A DNA stretch of 64,000 nucleotides from Sulfobacillus harzensis. GTDB lineage: Bacteria > Bacillota > Sulfobacillia > Sulfobacillales > Sulfobacillaceae. The translations under genes were made by a program, and so were the position numbers. This document shows positions 47,969 through 56,168 of this stretch, one piece after another; positions within the stretch are counted from its first letter, which is position 1; the number at the start of each line of letters is the position of its first letter. The stretch is taken from contig NZ_JABBVZ010000003.1 of the NCBI RefSeq assembly GCF_012933365.1, positions 1 to 64,000 of the forward strand, written 5' to 3'. The notes beneath the pieces are model-generated. The model was not told where the DNA came from. It saw nothing but the letters and a program-made list of their open reading frames with translations, and did no database searches.

Positions 47969-48004
47969 AGAACCGCCGGGTACTGCGACTCGGCGGTTCT
48001 TTTT
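47969..48004 (+). terminator. Rho-independent terminator of the hexomutase gene
   Basis: AAGAACCGCCG and CGGCGGTTCTT form an 11-bp stem followed by TTT, about 40 bases after the stop. Confidence 0.88.
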
Positions 48005-48204
48005 GATGCCCGAAGGCACCTCCGGCTAATTCATGGCTCGATCATGGCGAAGCCGCCAGTCGTCCGGTAACTTCGCGTGCTCTCGCCCTGTATATAAAAA
48101 CCATTTTTTCACGGCAGCGGTTGAGGGCAAATCCTTGATTTACCGGCATTCATGGCGGCTAATGCGACACACTACAACTTATCACCGCAAAGGAGGAGGC
48201 TCTC

Positions 48205-48297
48205 ATGACGCCCGGATCAGGAAATTACATCGTGGAAGTACTATTCTTGCTGACTTTTGTCGTCGGGATACTTTTGCCTTCACGCCGCGATCATTAA
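48205..48297 (+). CDS. 30-residue single-helix membrane peptide before the cytochrome b genes
   Basis: A very short frame with an excellent ribosome binding site (AAAGGAGGAGG, 5 bases before ATG 48205). Its product is MTPGSGNYIVEVLF followed by LLTFVVGILLPSRRDH: one membrane helix (about 9-24) and a basic end. It lies 37 bases before the cytochrome b6-like gene. Small single-helix subunits are common in cytochrome complexes (PetG/L/N, CydX), so it may be a structural subunit. No homologue is recognised. Confidence 0.7.
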   Translation: MTPGSGNYIVEVLFLLTFVVGILLPSRRDH

Positions 48298-48334
48298 CCA
48301 CGCACCACATGTCGTTTCGAAAGGAGGGATGATT

Positions 48335-48943
48335 ATGGCCAATTGGACAGCCGCATCCAAGCGCATGATGGAACGAACACTTTCGGCTGAAACCTGGTTG
48401 CCTACAGAAATGCCCGAGTACGCCCAGGGCTTTATGTATATGCTTGGTTCGCTAACCGCATCCAGTTTTGTGGTGCTGGTGATAACCGGCGTACTTATGG
48501 CAATGAACGGACCGGACACCTGGTCGTACAACGGAACCATGCGATTTGTCGCCGCGACCCACTTTTGGGCCGTCCAGGCATTTTTCTTCTTCATGATGCT
48601 GCATCTCTGGCGAGTGTTCTTTACCGGCGCTTGGCGAGGAGGTCGCGGACTGACCTGGCTCATCGGAGCCATCGCCATGTTGATTGCCATTCCCACCGCG
48701 TTTACCGGGTTCTTGATTAACGGTGATTTGTATGCCCAATGGAACGCCGTGCAGGCGAAAGACGGCTTAAATGCGTTGGGTCTCAGCTGGGTTAACCTCA
48801 CCAACGGTGGTCAGATGTTCGGTATGCACGTGGTGGTGCTTCCCCTGGTATTGAGCGCCGTTGTCGGGGCCCATATCGTACGGGTGCGCTTAAAGAGCGT
48901 CGTGCCCCCCTACCCCAACGTGAAAGTGAGAAAGGAGCGATAG
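48335..48943 (+). CDS. Cytochrome b6-like di-haem membrane protein
   Basis: A protein of 202 residues with four helices, equal to the N-terminal half of cytochrome b. The bis-histidine pairs are His76/His90 (spacing 14) and His165/His180 (spacing 15), the b6-type rather than bc1-type spacing. HLWRVFFTGAWRGGRGLTW matches the b6 loop. The cysteine that holds the extra haem c-i in b6 proteins is replaced by Ser (about 44, in LGSLTASSF). ATG at 48335 has AAAGGAGGG before it. It lacks the C-terminal half, whose place is taken by the next gene. Confidence 0.9.
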   Translation: MANWTAASKRMMERTLSAETWLPTEMPEYAQGFMYMLGSLTASSFVVLVITGVLMAMNGPDTWSYNGTMRFVAATHFWAVQAFFFFMMLHLWRVFFTGAWRGGRGLTWLIGAIAMLIAIPTAFTGFLINGDLYAQWNAVQAKDGLNALGLSWVNLTNGGQMFGMHVVVLPLVLSAVVGAHIVRVRLKSVVPPYPNVKVRKER

Positions 48944-48947
48944 TCCC

Positions 48948-49916
48948 ATGCGAGTACAGGATGATGTCGTCAAAGACTACCGTCTGGTGCCTGAGGACTT
49001 CGTCAAGCATCTCTTTTCGACGCTCGCCGTGGTGATTGTCGTGGTCTTGTTGGCGTCCCTGCTGTTCGGGGTGCCGGAAGCAACTCCGCTCACCATTAAA
49101 AGCTATGCGTCCAAAAACCCCGTGGCGTTCGAGCAAATGGCGCTGCGCGCCCTGGACGGCCAAGGACGTATTGCCAGCTACGGGCCTCCCTATAACCATG
49201 GCAATGCCAGCGTGCAGACGTCCATCCAAAGTGCCGTCGGTGTGATTCATCCCGTCAACGCGGCCACCGACTTCATTTTAAAGCCGCTGGCGATGGCCTC
49301 CATAATCAATCCCGCCATTGGCCGAACACTCGGGAACTTTAATGCGGCATCGCCCGCTCAACAAAAATCTTGGGAAACCGCCTACACCACCGCCTTAAGT
49401 CACGGGGTCTACCGCCATGGTGCGGTGGTCACGCCCAAGGGCAACTTCGGACCTCTGCCCGCGTTGATGAATGATGTCCTGCTACTGGGAAAGAGCGGAC
49501 TGATGTCAGGGGCATTAATTCGAAACGGATCCATCGTGACCCGGTTCGACAACCAAAACTACCTCTTATTCCTCCAAGGGACGCCGATGCACCAGATTGC
49601 GAAGCCGCTGGCACTGACGGGAGAGCAATGGGGCATCATTCACCCTGCCGTTCCTGGATATCCTGGGGCTTGGTGGATGACCATCCCCACGTGGGTTTAC
49701 CAGTGGTCCTTTGTCGCCAACAACGCGGCTGCCGACGCGATGGCGCTCAGCATTGGCTTTCTCTTCTGGCTTGCGCTGGCCCTCGTTCCGTGGATCCCAG
49801 GATTAAATCGGTTGCCTCGGTACTTGGGCGTGCATCGGCTCATTTGGAAAGAATATTACCGCAGCCACAGCGAACCGCCCGCATCGGACGAGGAAGGTCG
49901 GAAACATGCGTCATAA
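48948..49916 (+). CDS. PetD-position membrane protein with a large extracytoplasmic insert
   Basis: A protein of 322 residues. One helix near the N-terminus (about 24-43), an extracytoplasmic part of about 200 residues (SYASKNPVAFEQMALRALDG, then IASYGPPYNHG, and later GNFGPLPALMNDVLLLGKSG), and one or two helices near the C-terminus (about 258-285) followed by PRYLGVHRLIWKEYYR. It is placed where subunit IV would be in a b6f-type operon. No clear PEWY quinone-site motif is seen; IPTWVYQW is the nearest. The family is not recognised with certainty. It follows cytochrome b6 by 4 bases after AAAGGAGCG. Confidence 0.7.
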   Translation: MRVQDDVVKDYRLVPEDFVKHLFSTLAVVIVVVLLASLLFGVPEATPLTIKSYASKNPVAFEQMALRALDGQGRIASYGPPYNHGNASVQTSIQSAVGVIHPVNAATDFILKPLAMASIINPAIGRTLGNFNAASPAQQKSWETAYTTALSHGVYRHGAVVTPKGNFGPLPALMNDVLLLGKSGLMSGALIRNGSIVTRFDNQNYLLFLQGTPMHQIAKPLALTGEQWGIIHPAVPGYPGAWWMTIPTWVYQWSFVANNAAADAMALSIGFLFWLALALVPWIPGLNRLPRYLGVHRLIWKEYYRSHSEPPASDEEGRKHAS

Positions 49917-50154
49917 CCGCGTGGCATCAACGGTACGGATGGCATTGGGAAGCGCCATTGGGGTGATGGGATTTGCTCGTCTTAGCCTTGGCTTTGTCCA
50001 CCTGAACGGACCCGAGATGCTGATGGGCATCGTCCAAATCCTAGTCGGGACCTTCCTGACGATCGGGGTTATGGCGCCGCTTCGGCATGCACGCCGCCAA
50101 AGCAAGGGTCCCGATGAGCCGAGGACTGGGAAGCCAGACTCGGGCACGCCATAA
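49906..50154 (+). CDS. Small two-helix membrane protein of the cytochrome operon
   Basis: A protein of 82 residues with helices at about 11-31 and 36-57 and a charged tail (RRQSKGPDEPRTGKPDSG). The ATG overlaps the preceding gene by 11 bases and has GGAAGG in front, so it is translationally coupled. Function unknown; probably a fourth subunit or assembly factor of the same complex. Confidence 0.75.
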   Translation: MRHNRVASTVRMALGSAIGVMGFARLSLGFVHLNGPEMLMGIVQILVGTFLTIGVMAPLRHARRQSKGPDEPRTGKPDSGTP

Positions 50155-50180
50155 ACCATCGCGTAAATTTGTCGTGAAGC

Positions 50181-50214
50181 CGAAAGCCGTTTCTGCACAT
50201 GCGAGACGGCTTTC
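50181..50214 (+). terminator. Probable terminator of the cytochrome operon
   Basis: CGAAAGCCGT and ACGGCTTTCG with a 14-base loop, followed by TTTAT. It lies about 30 bases after the last stop of the operon. Confidence 0.75.
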
Positions 50215-50268
50215 GTTTATCTCTAGAGCATCAGAAAACCGCCATAGAGCCTCCTGAGATTTACGCGC

Positions 50269-51648
50269 TCACTCAGTTTCAGGCCTTTTGGCGATAATCG
50301 CATATAAAGCCCCCGCCACAATAAAGCTGATGTAATAGGAAATGTCGCCGAGATGGCCAAATCGGGCGGCGATCGGACCGATGTACAGGCTTTGATTGAA
50401 AAAGGGGATCGAGACAATGATGGCTGTCAGCCATGCCCAAAACCCTCGAGATAGACGGCGACGCGGGTTATAAAAGAAAGGTACGGAATACTGGCCATGG
50501 TGAACGAGGAAGAAATCCACCAACACAACGGCCGCCCAGGGGGCTAGCCAATAACCCAGGAGAAACAGGAAGTTCTGAAAGCTGACATAAAAGCTGGTGT
50601 GTCCGATATAGGCAACAATGGCGCCGACGATGCCAACGCCCATGGCTGCCATCCAGCGCTTCAGGGGTACATTAATGACTAACGCCGACAGCGATCCGGA
50701 ATAGATGTTGAGGACATTCGCAGTCACCGTTCCCACCATCACGGCCAACAGCGCCAAGTCAATCAACCAACGCGGATGGATGCCTGTTAAGAGCGCAATT
50801 GGGTTGATGCCCAGGGCCGCTTTGGGAAAAATGCCGGCGAGCGCTGCGCCCAAAAGCTCCAGCCACAGTCCAGCTATGAAGTTCGCCGAGGCCGCGGTTC
50901 GAAAGACCGCAGCAGAGCGGGTGCTTTCCGGCAAATAACGCGTGTAATCGGAGGCATAGACGGTCCAGCCGAGAAGATATGAAAACGCCAACCCCATAGC
51001 CTCGATCATACCCCCGCTAATCCCCGAATAGCGGCCCAAAGGGGAATGCGGATTGAAGGGCGCCCCATAGTGCGCGTGGGAAAATGCAAAAATCGACACG
51101 GCAATGAAAACCAGGGTTAAAAGGCCCGCCATGAGCCGTTCGACGGCGTGAATCATGTTGTGCCCGTAAATGGCCAGTATCACTTGGGCCACCACCATGA
51201 CAATCAGGCCCAATGCAAAACTGGTATGAAGCAACGTGGTAAAGGCAAAGGTTCCCAGTACCGTGTTGACGGCAAACCAGAGCGCCCCATCAATGAGATT
51301 TAACACGCCGGGCGCAAAATTGCCGAAAAATCCAAAAGGAGCCCGCGAGTGCACCATCTGAGGAACCCCTAAACGGGGTCCAAATGTCGATACGGCCCCC
51401 TGAACGGAAGCCCCCATCAGGTTTCCCAGAAGAAAGCCAAAGGCGGCCTGCCAAAAACTTAGTCCGAAAAGCGATACGGCGGTGACACCCGTGGTGATCG
51501 TGGCCAATTCCACGTTGGCTCCAAACCACAGGGTAAAAATAGACCCCACCTTGCCATGACGCTCGGATTTATCTATATGCTCAATGCCAATCGGCTCGAC
51601 TTGACCAACTTGCTCGCCATAGCGCGGTTCTTTGGTTGGCTCTTCCAT
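50269..51648 (-). CDS. NCS1-family nucleobase transporter (copy B)
   Basis: A twelve-helix permease of 459 residues, closely similar along its whole length to copy A at 44983 (for example IFAFSHAHYGAPFNPHS against IFAFSHAHYSAPFNPHS, and LNIYSGSLSALVINVP in both). Differences are spread over the protein, so this is an old duplication, not a fresh one. ATG at 51648, though the ribosome binding site (GATGGGG) is weaker. The two copies have different ends, which may mean different substrates. Confidence 0.9.
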   Translation of the reverse strand: MEEPTKEPRYGEQVGQVEPIGIEHIDKSERHGKVGSIFTLWFGANVELATITTGVTAVSLFGLSFWQAAFGFLLGNLMGASVQGAVSTFGPRLGVPQMVHSRAPFGFFGNFAPGVLNLIDGALWFAVNTVLGTFAFTTLLHTSFALGLIVMVVAQVILAIYGHNMIHAVERLMAGLLTLVFIAVSIFAFSHAHYGAPFNPHSPLGRYSGISGGMIEAMGLAFSYLLGWTVYASDYTRYLPESTRSAAVFRTAASANFIAGLWLELLGAALAGIFPKAALGINPIALLTGIHPRWLIDLALLAVMVGTVTANVLNIYSGSLSALVINVPLKRWMAAMGVGIVGAIVAYIGHTSFYVSFQNFLFLLGYWLAPWAAVVLVDFFLVHHGQYSVPFFYNPRRRLSRGFWAWLTAIIVSIPFFNQSLYIGPIAARFGHLGDISYYISFIVAGALYAIIAKRPETE

Positions 51649-51792
51649 ACGCGCCCCATCCCTTCGTCGATATTGCCCATAGTGTCGGCCAACCAGCCGG
51701 CTTCCATGCCTTGGGACCACCCGACACGAGAAGCTTCTTCCTAAAAGAGGATTATTGTCGAATTGCGCGAATACTCCCGCGAGGCGAGTCGC

Positions 51793-53259
51793 ATGCGTAA
51801 ATACGCCACCAAATGGGTCAATTGGGCTACCCTTATCGTTCTCGGATATGGCGTCCTGTTTTGCTGGATGGACGCCCTCATCCGCGTTTGGGTGGCGAGC
51901 CCCTCGCCCATCACAATATCGTTGGCGGCCGTCGTTCTTCTCGCGGCATCTCTTCGCATTGCAACAAATCCCAGCCGATTCTCGTGGACTCTCTCCTTAA
52001 TGGCCGCCTCGGGTTTGGCCGTCGACTGGCATGTCTGGCTTTTGAGTCTCGCCGCCCTGCCCAGCCTCCTCCTGGTGTGGGGTCTCGCCAAATCCCGAGC
52101 AAACACCCGCGTGGGTTGGCACCGAATTATTCCCTTGCCCGTCACCCTCACCACCAGCGAACGTTTTTTGCACCTTCATGTGCTCGGCCCTACCGGCTCA
52201 GGAAAGTCTTCTTCCGTATTGATGCCATTAATCGGCCAGGACATCCGTCAACAATTGGGGGTCGTGGTTATGGATCCGAAAGGCGATTTGGCCAGCACCG
52301 CCATTGCCGTCGCGATCCGCCATGGCCGCTCCATCATTCGCTTTAACCCATTGGACGAAGACTGCCCCCACTTCAACCCGTTGGCGGGTCCGGCCGAAAG
52401 TGCCGCTGAAGGGCTTGCTTGGACCCTCAACCAGATTAGCGACGGAGGCCATCCCTATTATGCGGTGGCTGCCCGCGTGCAACTGCTGTACGCCGTCCGG
52501 GCAGTGAAAGAGGCCTATGGCGAGTCGGCCGACATTGGCTCGGTTCTGCAGTTCTTTCGCGATGAAGCTCACCAGCGACAGATCGTGCGCGCTGCCGAAG
52601 ATGAAGCGACGCGAGCCTTCTTCACCGAACAATGGGCGCGAAAGCCGGGCCAAGGGCGGGAAGATCGCCAAGGATTGCTTAATCGCCTCGAATTGCTCTG
52701 GGCCAATCCGATTGTGCGTCGGGTATTGTCCGCCCCGACGGATTTTACCTGGGACGAGGTTCTCGAGGGGCGCTGGGTGATGGCCGCCACGCTTTCTCTG
52801 GCAAATCTGGGACAATCAGCGCAGGCACTGGGCAATCTCTTATGGCATGGACTTGCCCAAGCCGCATACCGCCGCGACCCGGCCAAGCCCCACCCTCCCT
52901 GCTATCTCTACCTGGACGAATTTCATCAATGGGTTTCCGAAGACTTGAGCGACTTTCTCGCACTGGCTCGTGGCTACTCCATCGGATTAATTCTCGCCCA
53001 TCAGGACATGGGTCAGCTCAGCCCGGCCCTGCAAGAAGCGGTAATGGCCAACGCCCGGCAACGCCTCATTCTCCCTGGCAGCGCCGCCGCCGATATCACG
53101 CGCTTCCAAAAGGCCGCCGATCCCTTCAGTCTAGATGTGCCCCTGCGATATCTCGAGCGAGGATTGGCCATGGCCCACTTGACCACCCACGGAACTCTAC
53201 AAAAGCCGCGCATCGTTCGATTGAGCCATCATGCGCTGGGGGAGTCGGGTCATGGATAA
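51793..53259 (+). CDS. VirD4/TraG-like membrane ATPase
   Basis: A protein of 488 residues (498 from a TTG at 51763). About four N-terminal helices (to about residue 98), then a P-loop ATPase with Walker A GPTGSGKSSS (about 132-141), VVMDPKGDLAS, and Walker B CYLYLDEFHQW with SIGLILAHQDMGQL after it. This is the pattern of type IV coupling proteins that pump DNA through a membrane. No relaxase, pilus or secretion genes are beside it. The ATG at 51793 has GAGGCG at eight bases; the TTG has AGAGG at about 12. It overlaps the next gene by 8 bases, so the two probably act together. Confidence 0.85.
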   Translation: MRKYATKWVNWATLIVLGYGVLFCWMDALIRVWVASPSPITISLAAVVLLAASLRIATNPSRFSWTLSLMAASGLAVDWHVWLLSLAALPSLLLVWGLAKSRANTRVGWHRIIPLPVTLTTSERFLHLHVLGPTGSGKSSSVLMPLIGQDIRQQLGVVVMDPKGDLASTAIAVAIRHGRSIIRFNPLDEDCPHFNPLAGPAESAAEGLAWTLNQISDGGHPYYAVAARVQLLYAVRAVKEAYGESADIGSVLQFFRDEAHQRQIVRAAEDEATRAFFTEQWARKPGQGREDRQGLLNRLELLWANPIVRRVLSAPTDFTWDEVLEGRWVMAATLSLANLGQSAQALGNLLWHGLAQAAYRRDPAKPHPPCYLYLDEFHQWVSEDLSDFLALARGYSIGLILAHQDMGQLSPALQEAVMANARQRLILPGSAAADITRFQKAADPFSLDVPLRYLERGLAMAHLTTHGTLQKPRIVRLSHHALGESGHG

Positions 53260-54004
53260 CGATTGGCGGAATGTGTTAGAGACAACAGGATACCTTTCTC
53301 TCGAACAACTGTCGCACTGGTATGGGCTTAAACCAGAGCACATCATGCTGGAGCCTTGGATGCTGCTCTACAAAAACGCGCTGTGGGATGCCCGCCGGTT
53401 TCATGGCGGACGCCAAATTGCCCACTGGGCACTTCGCACCCGGATTTTCTATGCCTTGGCGCCGCACCTCACCGACTGGCAGGCCGAAGTTCCAGACAAT
53501 GGCGTACGCCCCGACGCTCTCCTCCAAATGGCTCAACGAACCGAGCTGATCGCCTTGGAAGTCGACACGGGAAAGGAAAACCAACAGCAGTGGCGAGAAA
53601 AGCTGGCCCGATATCACAGTGCCCCGTCGGACTGGCATCTTTGGGTTGTAGCCCAAGGCGGCCGTTTGCGGCTGACGCGCCTGAGAACTTGGCTCGGGGA
53701 ATGGGCGCCTCTTGCATGGGCGCTTTCGCCCATGACCGAGTTGACATCGCCACTCGCTCTCATCTTTCAGCCACCACGCGCTTACAACAGGATGCCCTCA
53801 ACCATAAGGCCACGGATGCGCCGATATTTTCTTCAGCAGCACGAGCTATTGCCGGAGCGGGCGGCATGGGAACTCAGTCAGGGCACGCTGGAACTCGCCT
53901 GGATAGACCGGCGTCATGAAGCCGACTGGTGGCATCTCAGGGCCCCTGCGCAGAAAAAGGGGGCTCGCTGGAAGGCGACACCCCCTTATGATATGGAAAC
54001 TTAA
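53252..54004 (+). CDS. Replication-relaxation-type protein, PD-(D/E)XK-like
   Basis: A protein of 250 residues. The N-terminal part (YLSLEQLSHWYGLKPEHIM) looks like a winged helix. The core RPDALLQM, then LIALEVDTGKE, then WREKLARY gives the D...ExD...K spacing of the replication-relaxation family (PF13814 type), which has a restriction-endonuclease-like fold. ATG at 53252 follows GGGGGAG and overlaps the ATPase gene by 8 bases. In mobile elements such proteins serve plasmid replication or transfer. No replication origin or rep gene is near. It converges with the 3D-domain gene, sharing stop-codon bases. Confidence 0.75.
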   Translation: MDNDWRNVLETTGYLSLEQLSHWYGLKPEHIMLEPWMLLYKNALWDARRFHGGRQIAHWALRTRIFYALAPHLTDWQAEVPDNGVRPDALLQMAQRTELIALEVDTGKENQQQWREKLARYHSAPSDWHLWVVAQGGRLRLTRLRTWLGEWAPLAWALSPMTELTSPLALIFQPPRAYNRMPSTIRPRMRRYFLQQHELLPERAAWELSQGTLELAWIDRRHEADWWHLRAPAQKKGARWKATPPYDMET

Positions 54005-54906
54005 TTGCCGAGAACGTATAGGGTTACTTGCTGGACGCCAAAGTCGTTAATGACTTGCTCCGGTGCGTTGATGAAGATATCGACCCGGTCGCCCTTAATG
54101 GCGCCGCCGGTATCCATAGCCTCACCAAGAAATCCGCCTTTGGGCAGGTAGTTGTCCTGATAGCCGGTCACGTAGACAACCGAATGCAGCGGCACAACGC
54201 TGGGATCGACGGCAACCATACCGTCTTGCAGCGGTTGGCCAAATGCATCGGTCGGTCCGTAGGGATAGTTGTCGGCCAGGCTTGGTCCATACGAGGTGGC
54301 CACCATGTGGTAAGCCTTTAATACCGGTCGCCCGTCAATGGTCTTAACGGTGGGAGCAAACTGCCCTTTAATGCCGGCCGAGGTCCCCGAAAGCGACGGC
54401 TCCGGCGTTGGCGTGCCACCTTGGGGGAATTGGGCGGGGAGTACGTGACTCACCGGACTTCCGATGGTGGTCGCGATGCCATTTTGCGCCGGTGCCTTGG
54501 TGCTGTTGGTCTTCGAGGGAGAAATCAATCTCGGTGTTGAATGGCCGGCTGGCGCAGGAACCAAGTGAAAACCGGCCAACATATCCTGCCAGACGACCGG
54601 CGAGGTGACACCGTTCACGGCGAACCCCTGCTTGGCTTGAAACGCCTTAACGCCTGCTTCGGTCTTAGGTCCAAAGATTCCATCTACAGGTCCCACTTGC
54701 GGGAATCCCAAATCTTGCAAATCCGCTTGCAACGTGGCCACCCAGTGGTTCCGGGATCCGTAGTGCAATACTTGCCGCATGGCTGGATGGTGCACTGCCA
54801 ATTGGGCGGTAGACGGCACCGAGTACGCCAGCGCGCTTCCGCTTCCCATGAGAAGCGCCAGGATGCCAGCACCCGCCAAGGATGCGTATTTCATCGACAA
54901 ATTCAC
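54001..54906 (-). CDS. Secreted peptidoglycan-binding 3D-domain protein
   Basis: A protein of 301 residues. Signal peptide (YASLAGAGILALLMGSGSAL), a peptidoglycan-binding domain about 48-110 (LQADLQDLGFPQVGPVDGIF), a Ser/Thr/Pro linker, and a C-terminal 3D domain (about 215-301) with the three aspartates in VAVDPSVVP, AMDTGGAIKG and RVDIFI. Such domains are lytic transglycosylase-like (as in RpfB/YuiC) and act on the wall in growth or germination. I take the GTG at 54906, ten bases after GAGAGGGG. The gene is preceded by a c-di-AMP riboswitch. Confidence 0.9.
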   Translation of the reverse strand: MNLSMKYASLAGAGILALLMGSGSALAYSVPSTAQLAVHHPAMRQVLHYGSRNHWVATLQADLQDLGFPQVGPVDGIFGPKTEAGVKAFQAKQGFAVNGVTSPVVWQDMLAGFHLVPAPAGHSTPRLISPSKTNSTKAPAQNGIATTIGSPVSHVLPAQFPQGGTPTPEPSLSGTSAGIKGQFAPTVKTIDGRPVLKAYHMVATSYGPSLADNYPYGPTDAFGQPLQDGMVAVDPSVVPLHSVVYVTGYQDNYLPKGGFLGEAMDTGGAIKGDRVDIFINAPEQVINDFGVQQVTLYVLGN

Positions 54907-54914
54907 GAGGTCAA

Positions 54915-55035
54915 AGCCCCTCTCATAAGTAGTGCCTCCGGAGTTAGCTGACGGGTTCGGGCAGGAGAGGAAAGGCCCTACGAGATTTCGATTCACCCCA
55001 CTAACGGTTCCCCCGGTTGTCAGTGAATGACAATT
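54915..55035 (-). ncRNA. c-di-AMP (ydaO/yuaA-type) riboswitch
   Basis: On the minus strand the conserved blocks appear in order: CACTGACAACCGGGGGAACC (55026-55007), TGGGGTGAATC (about 55000-54990), and CCCGTCAGCTAAC (54955-54943), then TCCGGAGGC. They match the ydaO-type consensus that I know from Bacillus. The element ends at the GAGAGGGG ribosome binding site of the wall gene, so control may be on translation as well as transcription; I see no clear terminator. ydaO riboswitches usually turn off wall hydrolases and K+ transporters when c-di-AMP is high. Confidence 0.9.
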
Positions 55036-55045
55036 TGGCCTGCTC

Positions 55046-55074
55046 ATGGTATGAAATGTGGACAATCGTGTCAG
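55046..55074 (-). promoter_or_regulatory. Promoter of the riboswitch-controlled wall gene
   Basis: Minus strand CTGACA (55074-55069), 17-base spacer, TACCAT (55051-55046). Transcription would start near 55039, just before the riboswitch. Confidence 0.65.
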
Positions 55075-55481
55075 ATCAGGAATCCGCCCCTAGCCGCCGG
55101 CCTCACGAAAATGGCCCGCGGATGCGGCTTATGCGTTCTGCGGGCGAAGAATTGAGGGCTTGTCCCAAAATTCGGTGCAGTTGGTGAGGGATGGTCATGC
55201 CCAATTTCCCTGTTGGGACGGAGCGCCCATGCTTAAGCCGAGGAGAGAACAAGACAATCTTCGCCACTCGACGCACAGGCCATTCCGCATAAAAGCGCAT
55301 GACAACACGCATTTTGGGCGGCCCGCCGAGGGTATTGCGCTACCCCGCGAAAACGTGGGATGCTATGGGTAATGCTGAGTTACACGGCACAACCGTGTCG
55401 AAACATTTTCGTCGAATCGGCAGGAATTCCCATGGCCGGTCGCGAATTTCTGGGGATATTGTCGGCACTTAGAATGGGACG
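55075..55481. other. 407-base gap between divergent genes
   Basis: No credible gene. An inverted repeat ACACGG-CACAA-CCGTGT is at 55382-55398, about 85 bases before minC, and could be an operator or part of its promoter. Short open frames here have no ribosome binding sites. Confidence 0.5.
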
Positions 55482-56168
55482 GTGTACAAGATGGAGATTA
55501 AGGGTGACCGCCGGGGGCTTCGCCTCATCGCAAAGCATTTTTCCACAAACGACGACTTCGTCAAGGAACTGAAAGCGACGCTGCACGCTAAGGAAGAATT
55601 TCTTGGCCGCGCCAGTCTGCTCATCGAAGTTCCGAAGGACGCCCTCAATCCCGAACTCTTTGAGCGCATTACCGAGGCGTTTCAGGCGTTCCCCAATCTA
55701 AGCCTTCGAGGGATTCAGGAGAACGAATCTCCGGGGGTGATTGCGCCTCTCGCGGATCGGCCTGCGGAACTCATGGCCCCGCCCAAGGTTGTGCGCCACA
55801 CCATTCGGTCTGGCCAGCGTCTCTCGCATCCTGGCGATCTCATCATTGTTGGCGATGTTAACCCTGGGGCTACTGTCACTGCCGGGGGCGATGTGATGGT
55901 ATTTGGCTGGCTCCGGGGCTCTGTGTATGCGGGACAGCCGGAAGACCCCTCACGGGTCATTTACGCGCTCCGCTTCGATCCGAGCCAGGTTCGCATTGCC
56001 TCGGTGCTCGCCTTGGGAAACCCGGAAGGGAGCGGCAACCCGGAAAAAGCTCTGGTGGAACACGGCCAACTGGTCGTCAGGCCTTGGCATGACGTGCGCC
56101 TGCCTGAGGCGATTACTCAGGACAAGAGCCATTGGCAAGATCGCTTTTCCTCGGCGACACCTTCCTAA
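55482..56168 (+). CDS. minC: Septum-site-determining protein MinC, without a neighbouring MinD
   Basis: An FtsZ-assembly inhibitor of 225-228 residues. The N-terminal domain is short; the C-terminal beta-helix domain (about 100-205) has HPGDLIIVGDVNPGA, VTAGGDVMVFGWLRGSVYAG and VIYALRFDPSQVRIA, as in MinC. GTG at 55482 or ATG at 55491 are possible; no strong site is seen for either. No minD or minE is nearby, and the next gene is convergent. Its tail overlaps the Nudix gene by 56 bases. Confidence 0.88.
   Translation: MYKMEIKGDRRGLRLIAKHFSTNDDFVKELKATLHAKEEFLGRASLLIEVPKDALNPELFERITEAFQAFPNLSLRGIQENESPGVIAPLADRPAELMAPPKVVRHTIRSGQRLSHPGDLIIVGDVNPGATVTAGGDVMVFGWLRGSVYAGQPEDPSRVIYALRFDPSQVRIASVLALGNPEGSGNPEKALVEHGQLVVRPWHDVRLPEAITQDKSHWQDRFSSATPS

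Noticed and set aside
44983-51648. NCS1 copies as ends of a composite mobile element
   Set aside because: No transposase, terminal repeats or target duplications; the copies are ordinary transporter genes in the same orientation.
53957-53996. Inverted repeat AAGGGGG...CCCCCTT at the end of the replication-relaxation gene
   Set aside because: The loop is long, no T run follows and it lies inside the coding region.
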